Assembly (NCBI GenBank): GCA_903861445.1
Contig: CAIOUK010000215.1
Coordinates: 1 to 64,000, forward strand
Origin: an uncultured Verrucomicrobia subdivision 3 bacterium
GTDB lineage: Bacteria; Verrucomicrobiota; Verrucomicrobiia; Limisphaerales; UBA11358
Length of the DNA stretch: 64,000 nt
Direction of reading: 5' to 3'
Below, in pieces: positions 34,777 to 44,142 of the stretch; the first letter of the stretch is position 1; every line of letters starts with the position of its first letter. Below the pieces are notes generated by a model, which made no database searches, had not been told where the DNA came from, and saw nothing but the letters and a program-made list of their open reading frames with translations. A program made the position numbers and the translations under genes.

Positions 34777-36852
34777 ATGAAACTTGGTATCATGCAGCCC
34801 TATTTCTTTCCTTACATAGGGTATTTTCAATTGATCAATGCCGTGGATTTGTTTGTTGTCTACGATGACCTTCAGTATATCAGCCGTGGATGGATTAATC
34901 GGAACCGGATTCTTGTCAATGGAAAATCTAGCTACATCACATTGCCAATTCGATCTGCCTCACACCTTACTTCAATCAAAGACTCGTGTTTTAACGGCAA
35001 CTTTGCCAAAGAGAAAAACTCGATTCTCCGCCGGATCGAAGGCGCCTACCGCAAAGCGCCGCATTTTTCGGAGACATTTGAATTGATTGAGAAATGCTTC
35101 CAATGCCCTGACCCAAAAGTCTCGGCGTTTGTCTCCCAGACAATTAAGCAATGCTGTCAGCACCTCGGCATTTCAACTCCGTTAAATATCACGCCATCAC
35201 TTCAAATAAATGCCGATTTGCGAGGTCAAGATCGGGCTATTGCTATTACCAAACACCTTGGTTCCGACCATTACCTCAACCCTGTTGGCGGTATGGAAAT
35301 TTACAGCGGGAAAGAATTTCAGCGGCACGGAATTGAGTTGAGCTTTGTCCGGACTAATGAATTCAGCTACAAACAATTTGGCGGCGAATTTGTTCCGAAT
35401 CTCTCAATCATTGATGTTTTGATGTTTAATGATCGCGACACCATCCGTGACTATCTGTCAAGATACACTCTCATTTCAAACAGCGATGAAGGAGCCAAGT
35501 TTTCTACTACATCCTCCAACAATGATTTATTGCCTGGATCTCTTAAAGAAAATCTCATTAATCAACGCATAGATTCCAAATGGCGGGTCTTGGTGTTTCC
35601 GGGAGCAACCGAAATTGCCATGGAATTGCGGCAGTCGTTGGCGGGGTGTAAGGACGTATTACTTTTCTCCGCCGGCAGCCAAGTTTCAAATCATGCGCCA
35701 TTTGTATTTGAACGGCATTTCATAATTCCAGAAATTGGTAAACCCAATTGGCTGGATGAATTAGCTGCCGTGGTGGACGCGAACCAAATCACCCACATTT
35801 TTCCGGCGCATGATGACGTGCTGCTGGCCTTGGCGGAAAACGCCGACACGCTAAAGGCAAAAGTTGTCACGTCACCTCTGGAAACTTGCCGGATTGCCCG
35901 TTTCAAAATCGCAACTCAGGAGCGGTTGGCGGGCATCGTTCCAACACCAGAGCGGTTTCATACGCCGGAGGCGGTTAAAACCTGGCCCGTATTTTTGAAG
36001 CCGGATCGGGGAGAAGGTGCGAAGCGAACCGCTCTGGCCAAAAATGCCAGTCATCTTGCCGCCTTGCTGGCAAAGGATGCTGACCGAATCATTCTTGAAT
36101 ACCTGCCCGGTTCAGAATTCACGGTGGACTGTTTTTCTGACCGTGACCGTGGTCTGCAATATGTCTGTGGGCGCCAAAGGCGGCGGATCCGTTCAGGTAT
36201 TGCCATGGATGCTGTGGTTGTTGAAGATCAGCGATTCTGGGAATATGCGGAAGCGATTTCCAAGGTGCTCAAGTTTCATGGCGCTTGGTTTTTTCAAGTA
36301 AAAGCAGATCAAAATGGCGTGTTGAAAGTGATGGAAGTCGCGCCGCGCATTGGCGGCACTTCGGCATTGAGCCGGGTGCGTGGCGTGAACCTGCCGCTGT
36401 TAAGCCTTTATGAAGCAGAGCGCCTGCCTGTGCAAATCATCCCCGTCGATTATTCGGTCGAAATTGACCGCGCCTTGGTCAACCGCTATCGGCACAATCT
36501 CCGCTACCGGACAATTTATGTGGATTTTGACGACACGCTGGTTATCCGCGGGAAGTTGAATGTCGAACTTATCAAATTACTTTATCAGGGCGTAAATCGC
36601 GGCACTCGTTTGGTGCTACTGACAAGACACAAGGGGGATTTGAAATTGCAACTACGCCAATGGCGGCTAGAGAGCCTTTTCGACGAGGTTATCCATCTTG
36701 GTCAAACAGATTCAAAAGCGGATTTCATCAAAGAAACGGACGCTATTTTCATAGACGACAGTTTCGCCGAAAGAAAAGCCGTTCACGAAAAAACTGGCAT
36801 TGTGACAATTGATCCGTCCATGGTGGAGTTGTTGTTAGATGATCGCATATGA
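34777..36852 (+). CDS. WbqC / ATP-grasp / HAD three-domain fusion protein
   Basis: 691 residues. The N-terminal WbqC-like domain (about 1-236) begins MKLGIMQPYFFPYIGYFQLI and includes YDDLQYISRGWINRNRI. A carboxylate-ligase type ATP-grasp region (about 265-565) has FLKPDRGEGAKR, EYLPGSEFTVDCF and VMEVAPRIGGTSA. The C-terminal HAD-like domain (about 575-690) begins IYVDFDDTLVIRG and has the second Asp pair IFIDDSFAERK. This predicts an enzyme that couples an amino or carboxylate group to a sugar using ATP. It overlaps the aminotransferase gene downstream by 4 bp, which supports an amino-sugar pathway. The precise reaction is unknown. Confidence 0.88.
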   Translation: MKLGIMQPYFFPYIGYFQLINAVDLFVVYDDLQYISRGWINRNRILVNGKSSYITLPIRSASHLTSIKDSCFNGNFAKEKNSILRRIEGAYRKAPHFSETFELIEKCFQCPDPKVSAFVSQTIKQCCQHLGISTPLNITPSLQINADLRGQDRAIAITKHLGSDHYLNPVGGMEIYSGKEFQRHGIELSFVRTNEFSYKQFGGEFVPNLSIIDVLMFNDRDTIRDYLSRYTLISNSDEGAKFSTTSSNNDLLPGSLKENLINQRIDSKWRVLVFPGATEIAMELRQSLAGCKDVLLFSAGSQVSNHAPFVFERHFIIPEIGKPNWLDELAAVVDANQITHIFPAHDDVLLALAENADTLKAKVVTSPLETCRIARFKIATQERLAGIVPTPERFHTPEAVKTWPVFLKPDRGEGAKRTALAKNASHLAALLAKDADRIILEYLPGSEFTVDCFSDRDRGLQYVCGRQRRRIRSGIAMDAVVVEDQRFWEYAEAISKVLKFHGAWFFQVKADQNGVLKVMEVAPRIGGTSALSRVRGVNLPLLSLYEAERLPVQIIPVDYSVEIDRALVNRYRHNLRYRTIYVDFDDTLVIRGKLNVELIKLLYQGVNRGTRLVLLTRHKGDLKLQLRQWRLESLFDEVIHLGQTDSKADFIKETDAIFIDDSFAERKAVHEKTGIVTIDPSMVELLLDDRI

Positions 36853-38057
36853 ACCCAGAACATACTCAGCATCAATTAGCCATTCTCGGCGCTACTCCCT
36901 CATTTCCAGAACCATTGCACGTTGGCCGCCCAAACCTCGGCGACCGTGAGACGATGCTGCGCCGGGTAAATGAAATTTTTGACCGCCGCTGGTTCACCAA
37001 CGACGGCCCGCTGGTCAAGGAATTTGAAGCCCGCATCCAGCAACTCGTCGGGGTGAAGCATTGCGTGGCTATGTGCAATGCCACCATCGCTCTGGAGATT
37101 GCCATTCGCGCCCTTGAACTGCGCGGCGAGGTCATTGTGCCGGCCTACACCTTCATCGCCACCGCGCACGCGCTGCAATGGCAGGAAATCACGCCGGTCT
37201 TTGCGGACATGGATCCGGCCACGCATAATATCGCGCCGGAAACCATCGAGCGACTCATCACGCCGCGCACCACCGGCATCATCGGCGTTCATGTGTGGGG
37301 TCGTCCTTGTAACACGGAAGCCATCGAAGCCATCGCCGCCAAACACCAACTCAAGGTGATGTATGACGCGGCGCATGCCTTTGGCTGTTCGCATCGCGGC
37401 CGGATGGTCGGCAGTTTTGGGTCGTGCGAAGTATTCAGTTTTCACGCCACCAAATTCATCAACTGCTTTGAAGGTGGCGCGGTGGTCACGAATGATGATG
37501 CGCTGGCGGCGAAGCTGCGGTTGATGCGCAACTTCGGTTTTGCCGGAGTGGACAAGGTGATTTACCCCGGCACCAACGGCAAGTTGACGGAGGTTTGCGC
37601 GGCGATGGGAATTACCTCGCTGGAGGTCATGGAAGAAATCATCGTCGCCAATCGCCGGAACTATGAGGCTTACTGCGAAGGCTTGAAAAGTCTGCCGGGC
37701 ATCGCGCTGAAAGAATATGCTGCGGGCGAGCGTCGCAATTACCAATACATCGTGGTGGAAGTGGATGAAACCAAGTCACCGCTAAACCGGGATGAATTGG
37801 TGGCGGTGTTGCAGGCGGAAAATGTGTTGGCGCGGAAATATTTCTGGCCGGGCTGCCACCGCATGGAGCCTTACAAATCATTTTTCCCGAATGCTCATTT
37901 GTTATTGCCGCAGACTGAAAAGCTGGCGGCCCAGATTATGGTTCTGCCCACCGGTCAGTCGGTCGGGGCGGAAGATGTCGGAAAAGTTTGCGGCCTCATC
38001 CACACCGCGTTGTCCCAATCCGCCGTTGTGCGGGCGGCGTTAAGTAAACAAGACTAA
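36849..38057 (+). CDS. DegT/DnrJ/EryC1-family sugar aminotransferase
   Basis: 402 residues. The PLP-binding Lys is in FSFHATKFINCFEGGAVVTND. A substrate loop (MRNFGFAG) and the N-terminal cofactor region (MCNATIALEIAIRALEL) match the family. These enzymes add an amino group to a keto-sugar nucleotide. A 4-bp overlap with the WbqC/ATP-grasp/HAD gene implies co-translation, so the two probably act in sequence: amination, then acylation or ligation of the amine. No matching 4,6-dehydratase gene is seen in the window. Confidence 0.92.
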   Translation: MNPEHTQHQLAILGATPSFPEPLHVGRPNLGDRETMLRRVNEIFDRRWFTNDGPLVKEFEARIQQLVGVKHCVAMCNATIALEIAIRALELRGEVIVPAYTFIATAHALQWQEITPVFADMDPATHNIAPETIERLITPRTTGIIGVHVWGRPCNTEAIEAIAAKHQLKVMYDAAHAFGCSHRGRMVGSFGSCEVFSFHATKFINCFEGGAVVTNDDALAAKLRLMRNFGFAGVDKVIYPGTNGKLTEVCAAMGITSLEVMEEIIVANRRNYEAYCEGLKSLPGIALKEYAAGERRNYQYIVVEVDETKSPLNRDELVAVLQAENVLARKYFWPGCHRMEPYKSFFPNAHLLLPQTEKLAAQIMVLPTGQSVGAEDVGKVCGLIHTALSQSAVVRAALSKQD

Positions 38058-38105
38058 ATTGTATTTGTTTCTGCTTTCTCAATTTTAGATTTAGCTCTTA
38101 AAAAT

Positions 38106-38978
38106 ATGCCCCGCGTTTCCGAGCAAATTTCCTGCGAGAATCCCAAGGTGAGCGTCAAGATGATCACTTACAATCACGAGCCGTTTATTGCGCAGGCGAT
38201 AGAAAGTGTGCTCATGCAGGAGACGGATTTTCCGGTGGAATTGATCATTGGCGAGGACTACTCCCCGGACGGCACCCGGGAAATTGTGAAGCGCTATGCC
38301 GCAAAATATCCCAATGTCATCCGGGCGTTGCTGCCGGAGCGCAATCTGGGCATACGAGCCAATAGTGCTGGGGTTTCCAAGGCCTGCCGTGGCCAATATA
38401 TAGCTTTCTTGGAAGGGGACGATTACTGGACATCTCCGCATAAAATTAAAAAGCAAGTGGATTTTTTGGATACCCACCTCAACTATTCCGCCAGCGCTCA
38501 TCAGACGAAGCAACTGCTGGAAGATGGCACACCCGGAAAAATATTTGGCCAGTTTGACAAGCTTGATGTTGGGGTAGTGGATACGATTGCGCCTTTATCG
38601 CCCTGGCATACCACGTCATTTGTCTGTCGCCGTGAATTTTTTTATCTTCCGGACTGGATTTCCAGCATCATCAGCGTAGATATGGCCATATTCACGATCG
38701 TTGCGAGCAGGGGACCGGTTCGGGTTTTTCCAGAGGTCATGAGTGTTTATCGGAAACATGTGGGGGGTATCACCTCTGATGCTAAAGTAATTGCTAATTT
38801 TCACCAGAACCGCATTGAACTTATGGAGCATCTGGATGATCACTTGAAATACGAGTATCATGACCGTTTTCAGGAAGTTATTCATAGCCATCGCGCTGCC
38901 ATCCGGGCTGCAAAGAGCCGGTGGTTTTATCAACTGGCATCCCAGGCAAAGAAAAAACTGCGCAGCCTGTTAAAGTGA
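38106..38978 (+). CDS. family 2 glycosyltransferase
   Basis: 290 residues with a GT-A fold. The N-terminal nucleotide-binding strand is VSVKMITYNHEPFI, followed by the EDYSPDGT acidic motif (usual DDxSxDGT). LEGDDYW supplies the metal-binding DxD-like residues. It adds a sugar from a nucleotide donor on the cytoplasmic side. The C-terminal helices are basic. The next gene starts inside its stop codon (GTGA). Confidence 0.88.
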   Translation: MPRVSEQISCENPKVSVKMITYNHEPFIAQAIESVLMQETDFPVELIIGEDYSPDGTREIVKRYAAKYPNVIRALLPERNLGIRANSAGVSKACRGQYIAFLEGDDYWTSPHKIKKQVDFLDTHLNYSASAHQTKQLLEDGTPGKIFGQFDKLDVGVVDTIAPLSPWHTTSFVCRREFFYLPDWISSIISVDMAIFTIVASRGPVRVFPEVMSVYRKHVGGITSDAKVIANFHQNRIELMEHLDDHLKYEYHDRFQEVIHSHRAAIRAAKSRWFYQLASQAKKKLRSLLK

Positions 38979-40108
38979 ACCTAGCCATCGCCTCACCCTC
39001 TTCCGCTGTTTATTCGGAAACATTTGTCCGGATGCAGATGGAAGGATTGCCTTGTGTGCTTCGGATACACGGCGGCCCCGTGGCAAGTGAAACCATACCG
39101 GGTGGCCAGATTCAACCGCTGCGTTCACTTCGCGGCATTCTTGATACGGCCTACTGGTGCGGTTTGAAACACCGGCGATGGGATGGCCCACAAGCAGCGG
39201 AATTAAAAAGGCGGCTCAAAAAATACCGGGTGGAGGTGGTGCTTGCCAATTTTGGTCCCACTGGGGTGGCACTGCTGCCAGTTTGCCAGGAGCTTTCCAT
39301 TCCGTTGGTGGTTCACTTTCACGGTTACGATGCACATACGAAAAGCGTGGTGGAGGCACATCGGAGCCATTACCAACGGCTCGGGCGAGAATGCGCTGGC
39401 ATGGTGGTTGTTTCTCACAAGATGCAGGCGGCCTTGGCCAATCTGGGAATGCCCGTGGAAAAAATAACACTGGCGCGATATGGCGTGAACCCAAATCTTT
39501 TTGAAGCCAAAATTGAATTTCCCGACCGACCGGTTTTCTTCGGAATCGGTCGGTTTGTTGACAAAAAGGCGCCTTATCTGACCTTGCTGGCTTTCCAGAA
39601 AGTTCACGAAAAAATTCCGTCTGCCCGTCTCATTCTGGCCGGTGACGGAGTTCTATTCGAAGCCACCCGCAACCTTGCCAAAGTGCAGGGACTAGAAACG
39701 GCGGTAGAATTTCCCGGCGTGCTCACCCCGAAACAAGTGGCGGCTTATCTGCAAAGCGCCTCCGCATTTGTGCAACATTCCATCACGCCAGAATTTGGTT
39801 CAGACGCCGGCGATAGCGAGGGAACCCCAGTGGCTATGTTGGAAGCGATGATGTGCGGTCTGCCCGTGATTGGCACCCGTCATGCGGGAATTGGCGAGGT
39901 GGTTGAGCACGGAGTCACCGGCTATGTTGTTGAGGAGCGCGATGTAAATGACATGGCGGCAGCGATGCTGGGCATTGCCGCTTCACCTATGCTCGCGCGG
40001 CAATTAGGTCGAGCAGCTCGTGAGCAAGCCCTGAAAAATAACACTTCAGAAATCTATTTGAATAAGTTGAAAAACATCCTGGCTTCCGCAGTGCGCAACA
40101 CGATCTAA
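38975..40108 (+). CDS. family 4 glycosyltransferase
   Basis: 377 residues from a GTG at 38975 that overlaps the previous stop by 4 bp (first residues VNLAIASPSS). The GT-B fold has an N-terminal acceptor domain (LVVHFHGYDAHT) and a C-terminal GT4 domain (GIGRFVDKKAP, LILAGDGVLF, and the catalytic E-x7-E region EFGSDAGDSEGTPVAMLEAMMCG). This is a retaining transferase for the glycan backbone or branches. Donor is unknown. Confidence 0.9.
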   Translation: MNLAIASPSSAVYSETFVRMQMEGLPCVLRIHGGPVASETIPGGQIQPLRSLRGILDTAYWCGLKHRRWDGPQAAELKRRLKKYRVEVVLANFGPTGVALLPVCQELSIPLVVHFHGYDAHTKSVVEAHRSHYQRLGRECAGMVVVSHKMQAALANLGMPVEKITLARYGVNPNLFEAKIEFPDRPVFFGIGRFVDKKAPYLTLLAFQKVHEKIPSARLILAGDGVLFEATRNLAKVQGLETAVEFPGVLTPKQVAAYLQSASAFVQHSITPEFGSDAGDSEGTPVAMLEAMMCGLPVIGTRHAGIGEVVEHGVTGYVVEERDVNDMAAAMLGIAASPMLARQLGRAAREQALKNNTSEIYLNKLKNILASAVRNTI

Positions 40109-40111
40109 AAA

Positions 40112-40187
40112 GTGGATTGCCCGTTCGTCAGTTTCATCCTCCCTCCTGCGCCAATGTTGAGCGTTGGGTGGTGGAAGCCATTAGCAA
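40112..40187 (+). pseudogene. decayed 5' end of a family 2 glycosyltransferase
   Basis: Between two intact genes lies DNA that reads, across one frameshift, FVSFILP then CANVERWVVEAIS. The intact gene starting at 40194 reads VSILIPCFNAERWVAQAIES at the same place. Nucleotides match well over the last 30 bases (CAATGTTGAGCGTTGGGTGG versus CAATGCTGAACGCTGGGTGG). It is the start of a related gene that has lost the rest. Confidence 0.65.
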
Positions 40188-40193
40188 AAGGAA

Positions 40194-41156
40194 ATGTTGA
40201 AACCTGCAATGCCCCAACTCGTCTCCATCCTCATCCCGTGTTTCAATGCTGAACGCTGGGTGGCGCAAGCCATCGAAAGTGCGCTGGCGCAGACCTGGCC
40301 GGAGAAGGAAGTCATCGTCGTGGACGACGGCTCCAAGGATGGGAGCCTTGAGATCATCAAAAGCTTTGGCCATCGCATCCGCTGGGAATCAGGGCCAAAT
40401 CGCGGCGGCAACGCTGCCCGAAACCGGTTGCTAGAGCTGGCACGGGGCGAATGGCTGCAATATCTGGATGCGGACGATCATCTACTGCCGGACAAGGTGG
40501 CGCAACAGATGGAATTTCTCGCCATCCATCCGGCGACGGATGTGGTGTTTGGTCCGGTGACGCTAGAACATTGTTCGGAGAACGGGACGCGGCGTGAGTT
40601 GCTGCCGATTCCCGAGCCGCACGATTTTTGGATTCTGCTGGCGCGTTGGCATTTGCCGCAAACGGGAGCATCGCTTTGGCGCAAGCCGGCAATTCTTGAC
40701 GTTGGAGGATGGAAATCAGACCAACCTTGTTGTCAGGAGCATGAGTTGTATCTGCGCCTGCTCATGGCGGGCAAACGATTAGATTATTGTCCCAGCAATG
40801 GCGCGATTTATCGCCAATGGACTACGGACAGTGTTTGCCGGCGCGACCCGCGGCAACTGCATCAGAGAACGCTGGAAATTCTCCAAAAAGAGCGCGCTTT
40901 TTTGGACGAACGCGAGGAACTTACCACGGATCGTCTCAATGCTATTAACCAAATGCGCTTCACCATGGCGCGTGGCATTTGGAAATATGACCGCTGCGCC
41001 GCTGCGAAGATAGTTGCCGACGTCAGGCAATTACAACCGGACTTCCGGCCAGATTCCAGAGGGTGTAAGTTGAGTTACAGGATATTGTATCGTTGTTTTG
41101 GGTTCGCCACCGCAGAACAGGTGCGAGCCAGAATTTTAGCTCTTTGCCAACGGTGA
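40194..41156 (+). CDS. family 2 glycosyltransferase
   Basis: 320 residues, GT-A fold. It has VSILIPCFNAERWV, VVDDGSKDGS, RNRLLELARGEWLQYLDADD (metal site DAD) and a later GASLWRKPAI substrate segment. The start is the ATG at 40194; an ATG at 40209 (MPQLVSI) is also possible. A decayed copy of the same type of start lies directly upstream. The last codons overlap the next gene's GTG start by 4 bp. Confidence 0.9.
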   Translation: MLKPAMPQLVSILIPCFNAERWVAQAIESALAQTWPEKEVIVVDDGSKDGSLEIIKSFGHRIRWESGPNRGGNAARNRLLELARGEWLQYLDADDHLLPDKVAQQMEFLAIHPATDVVFGPVTLEHCSENGTRRELLPIPEPHDFWILLARWHLPQTGASLWRKPAILDVGGWKSDQPCCQEHELYLRLLMAGKRLDYCPSNGAIYRQWTTDSVCRRDPRQLHQRTLEILQKERAFLDEREELTTDRLNAINQMRFTMARGIWKYDRCAAAKIVADVRQLQPDFRPDSRGCKLSYRILYRCFGFATAEQVRARILALCQR

Positions 41157-42085
41157 AAATCAGCTGCATCATTCCCACTCTCGGACGAGGGAAAATCCTT
41201 TGCGACACCATCGAGATGCTGCTGGGGCAATCGCATCCCGCGCACGAGATCATCGTGGTGGATCAGACGGCGGCTCCGGATGAGGCGACCTGCCGGGCGT
41301 TGACCGAATGGAATCAGCAGGGGAAAATTCGCTGGCTCCGGCAAACGGAACCGAATGCCTCCAAAGCGCGCAATGCTGGCGCGCTGGCGGCCACGGGCGA
41401 GGTGGTATTATTTCTCGATGATGACATTCAGGTTAAACCCGATTTTCTGGCGGCGTATGCGGAAACTTTTGAACGAACCCACGCGGCGGCGGTTTCCGGT
41501 CAGGTTCTCGAGGACGACGGCAAAGCGGTGGACGAACTGCCGCCTAAAGCTCTGGATCCGGAAATTGGCTGGCTTTATTTTCCCAAGAATTACACCAAGG
41601 AATGTGAAACTACATTTATGATGGCGGGCAATGTCGCCATTCGTCGTGACATTTTTTTGGCACTGGGCGGCATGGATGAAAATTACGAAAAAGGAGCCTT
41701 TCGGGAGGAATCGGACTTTGCGATGCGATTTGTGCGTGCCGGGCACCGGTTTTACTATAACCCCCAATGCAGCATCTATCATTTGGGCGCAAAGTTGGTT
41801 CGGGGCGGCGGGGCGCGAAGCTGGTGGCAGGAAAGGCAGTTTTGGTATTTTCATCATTGCGTGGGCGACTGGTATTTTAATCTCCGGTTTGTGACACTTC
41901 GTTTGTTTTTACCGTTTTTGACCAACAGCATCCGTTGTTTTGTGCTCAATCGAGAAAGGTTGAAAAAACCCTGGATCATACCCTTGCATCTCGTTTTTTG
42001 GCTTGCAGGAATGCCGGTGGCAGCCTGGCGGCGGGTGCGAGGGGCTGCCCTGATAGATTCTAAAACACGGAAGGCTACCCCATGA
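41153..42085 (+). CDS. family 2 glycosyltransferase
   Basis: 310 residues from a GTG at 41153 that overlaps the previous stop by 4 bp. It has the GT-A motifs ISCIIPTLGRG, VVDQTAAPDEATCR, NASKARNAGALAATGEVVLFLDDDI (metal site DDD, in two parts) and the acceptor/catalytic region GAFREESDFAMRF. One or two hydrophobic segments near the C-terminus (IIPLHLVFWLAGMPVAAW) could hold it at the membrane. It overlaps the next gene by 4 bp. Confidence 0.9.
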   Translation: MKISCIIPTLGRGKILCDTIEMLLGQSHPAHEIIVVDQTAAPDEATCRALTEWNQQGKIRWLRQTEPNASKARNAGALAATGEVVLFLDDDIQVKPDFLAAYAETFERTHAAAVSGQVLEDDGKAVDELPPKALDPEIGWLYFPKNYTKECETTFMMAGNVAIRRDIFLALGGMDENYEKGAFREESDFAMRFVRAGHRFYYNPQCSIYHLGAKLVRGGGARSWWQERQFWYFHHCVGDWYFNLRFVTLRLFLPFLTNSIRCFVLNRERLKKPWIIPLHLVFWLAGMPVAAWRRVRGAALIDSKTRKATP

Positions 42086-42969
42086 ATATCGGCGTGCTGA
42101 TTACCAATTATCAGGCTTGGCCAATGACCGAACGGGGCATCCGCGAGGTGTTACGCTGGTCGGGAGATTCTATCTCGAAAATTGTGGTGGTGGATGATGC
42201 ATCGGATGCCTCCAAGAAGTTTCCAGAAAGTGACCAAGTCGTTATTTTTCGGAATCCAGAAAATCTAGGTTATGTTCGCAGCGTCAATGTCGGCATGCGC
42301 CTGATCAGTGATGACGTGGTTTTATTTTTTGATTGCGATGCCTATCCGCTGATGGATTTGGTGCCAGCGGTAATTAGGCATTTTGAAAATGAGCCGCAAT
42401 TGGGCGCACTGGGCTTTTTTGAAGTGGGCAGCGGCGGCAAGACGCGGATTGCGGGTGATTGCGAGCCGACCTTGATGAACTTTCTTTTGGGGCAAGCCTT
42501 GGGTGATTGGTTTGCCCGGCATGGTTGGTTCGTGGGCAAACACTTTGTGCTGCATTCCTGCTGCATGGCAGTCCGGCGAAAAGCGTTTGAACAAATCGGC
42601 GGGTTTGATGAAGCGTTTGATTTTCTGGATGCTGACACGGATTTCTCTCTGCGGTTGCAGGATGCCGGTTGGCTCGTCAAGACCGATGCCTCCCTGAAAT
42701 GTTTTCACCAAGGCTCCGGCAGCCCGCAGACTACGGCCCGGCGCGTGATGCGCTTTCATCGCAATCGCTGGTTGCTATTGAAAAAACATGGCAAGGTTCA
42801 AGCTCCGTCACTGTGCCGGTTTATCCTCAAGCTGCGGCATCTTTGTGAATTGACACTGCTGTTCTTCGCGAAGTGGTTTCGCCCGCGCCCTGCCACCCAA
42901 ATCCAAGATAAAATTGCCGGGCGCAGCCAGCTTTTGCGTTCTGTGGCGCGGGATTATCGCGCCGATTGA
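42082..42969 (+). CDS. family 2 glycosyltransferase
   Basis: 295 residues, GT-A fold. It starts MNIGVLITNYQAW, with VVVDDASDAS, the metal site VVLFFDCDAYPLM and a late FDFLDADTDFSLRL segment that resembles the acceptor region of rhamnosyl-type GT2 enzymes. Donor is not deducible. The ATG overlaps the previous stop by 4 bp, so genes 40194 to 42969 form one coupled block of three GT2s. Confidence 0.9.
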   Translation: MNIGVLITNYQAWPMTERGIREVLRWSGDSISKIVVVDDASDASKKFPESDQVVIFRNPENLGYVRSVNVGMRLISDDVVLFFDCDAYPLMDLVPAVIRHFENEPQLGALGFFEVGSGGKTRIAGDCEPTLMNFLLGQALGDWFARHGWFVGKHFVLHSCCMAVRRKAFEQIGGFDEAFDFLDADTDFSLRLQDAGWLVKTDASLKCFHQGSGSPQTTARRVMRFHRNRWLLLKKHGKVQAPSLCRFILKLRHLCELTLLFFAKWFRPRPATQIQDKIAGRSQLLRSVARDYRAD

Positions 42970-43003
42970 GCGGTTCAGTGGAACTCAAGACGAGATTCAC
43001 AAA

Positions 43004-44026
43004 ATGAAAATCCTTTTGCACACCCGTTTTTATCCCAATGTCGGCGGGATTGAGACCGTGGCGTGGCTGCTGGCTCACGAATGGCAGCGGCAGGGCGAGC
43101 AGGTGACCGTGGTTTCCGATGTCGTTTGCCCACCAGAACAACGCAGAGAATTGCCATTTCCCGTCCATTATCGTCCCTCCATTAGATGCTGGTTGCAATT
43201 GATGCGGTCGGCGGATGTGTTTGTCCACATGAACCTCAGCTTGAAAGCGCTGTGGCCGGTATTGTTGGTGCCTCGGCCCTTGGTGGCGGTGCATCATGGC
43301 TTCTACGTCGTGGATCGGACCGGGCGGCAGGATTGGCGGGAGCGGCTTAAACTCAAACTGATGGCTCGGGCCGCCAACATCGCAGTCAGCGAAGCCGTGG
43401 CCCGGCGGCTGCCGGTGCCGTGCGCGGTCATTCCCAACCCGGTGGATGTTTCCCTGTTTCAAACTAGCCAGACAACCGTGCGCAACCGGGATTTGGTTTT
43501 TGTGGGCCGGCTTGTCTCGGACAAAGGTGCTGCTTTACTGGTTCAGGCTTTGGATCGGTTGCGCCAAAACGGATTGACGCCGCAATTGACCATCATCGGC
43601 GACGGGCCGGAGCGGGCGGTTTTAGAACAACAGGTGGCGGCGTTGAAATTATCCAGCCAGATTCATTTCACCGGTTCGCAGCCGCAAGCGCAGGTGGCGC
43701 AACGGCTGCGGCAACATCAAATTCTGGTGGTGCCCTCGCTTTGGGAGGAACCGTTTGGGGTGGTGGCTTTGGAAGGTGCGGCGTGCGGTTGCGTGGTGCT
43801 GGGTTCGGATGGCGGCGGTTTGCCGGAGGCGATTGGGCCAACGGGAACTACTTTCAAGCGCGGCGAGGTGGATGATTTGGTTTTGAAATTATCCCACTTG
43901 CTTCGACATCCTGAAGTATGGTCGTCCTATCGCGCAGCGGCTCCGGCGCATTGGGAACGCCATCAACCGGCGTTGATTGCCCGGCGCTATCTGGAAGTGT
44001 TCGGAAAACAAATTCTGGAACGCTGA
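43004..44026 (+). CDS. family 4 glycosyltransferase
   Basis: 340 residues from the ATG at 43004. GT-B fold: MKILLHTRFYPNVGGIE at the start, VFVGRLVSDKGAALL, LTIIGDGPERAVLE and the catalytic motif EEPFGVVALEGAACG. It has only a short acceptor domain. After this gene the cluster has a 116-bp gap filled with heptamer repeats. Confidence 0.92.
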   Translation: MKILLHTRFYPNVGGIETVAWLLAHEWQRQGEQVTVVSDVVCPPEQRRELPFPVHYRPSIRCWLQLMRSADVFVHMNLSLKALWPVLLVPRPLVAVHHGFYVVDRTGRQDWRERLKLKLMARAANIAVSEAVARRLPVPCAVIPNPVDVSLFQTSQTTVRNRDLVFVGRLVSDKGAALLVQALDRLRQNGLTPQLTIIGDGPERAVLEQQVAALKLSSQIHFTGSQPQAQVAQRLRQHQILVVPSLWEEPFGVVALEGAACGCVVLGSDGGGLPEAIGPTGTTFKRGEVDDLVLKLSHLLRHPEVWSSYRAAAPAHWERHQPALIARRYLEVFGKQILER

Positions 44027-44053
44027 AATAATGAAAGCTTGAGACCTGAGGCG

Positions 44054-44088
44054 GAAACCTGAAATTGGAAAAATGAAATCGGAAAGTG
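44054..44088. repeat. five heptamers in the gap before the ligase-like gene
   Basis: GAAACCT, GAAATTG, GAAAAAT, GAAATCG and GAAAGTG run in 7-bp register. No other feature is seen in the gap from 44027 to 44142. Confidence 0.75.
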
Positions 44089-44142
44089 GATTAACCCGGT
44101 GGTCTGCAGCCGGCGCGGGGTTGTTAAAGTAAAATAAAGCAC

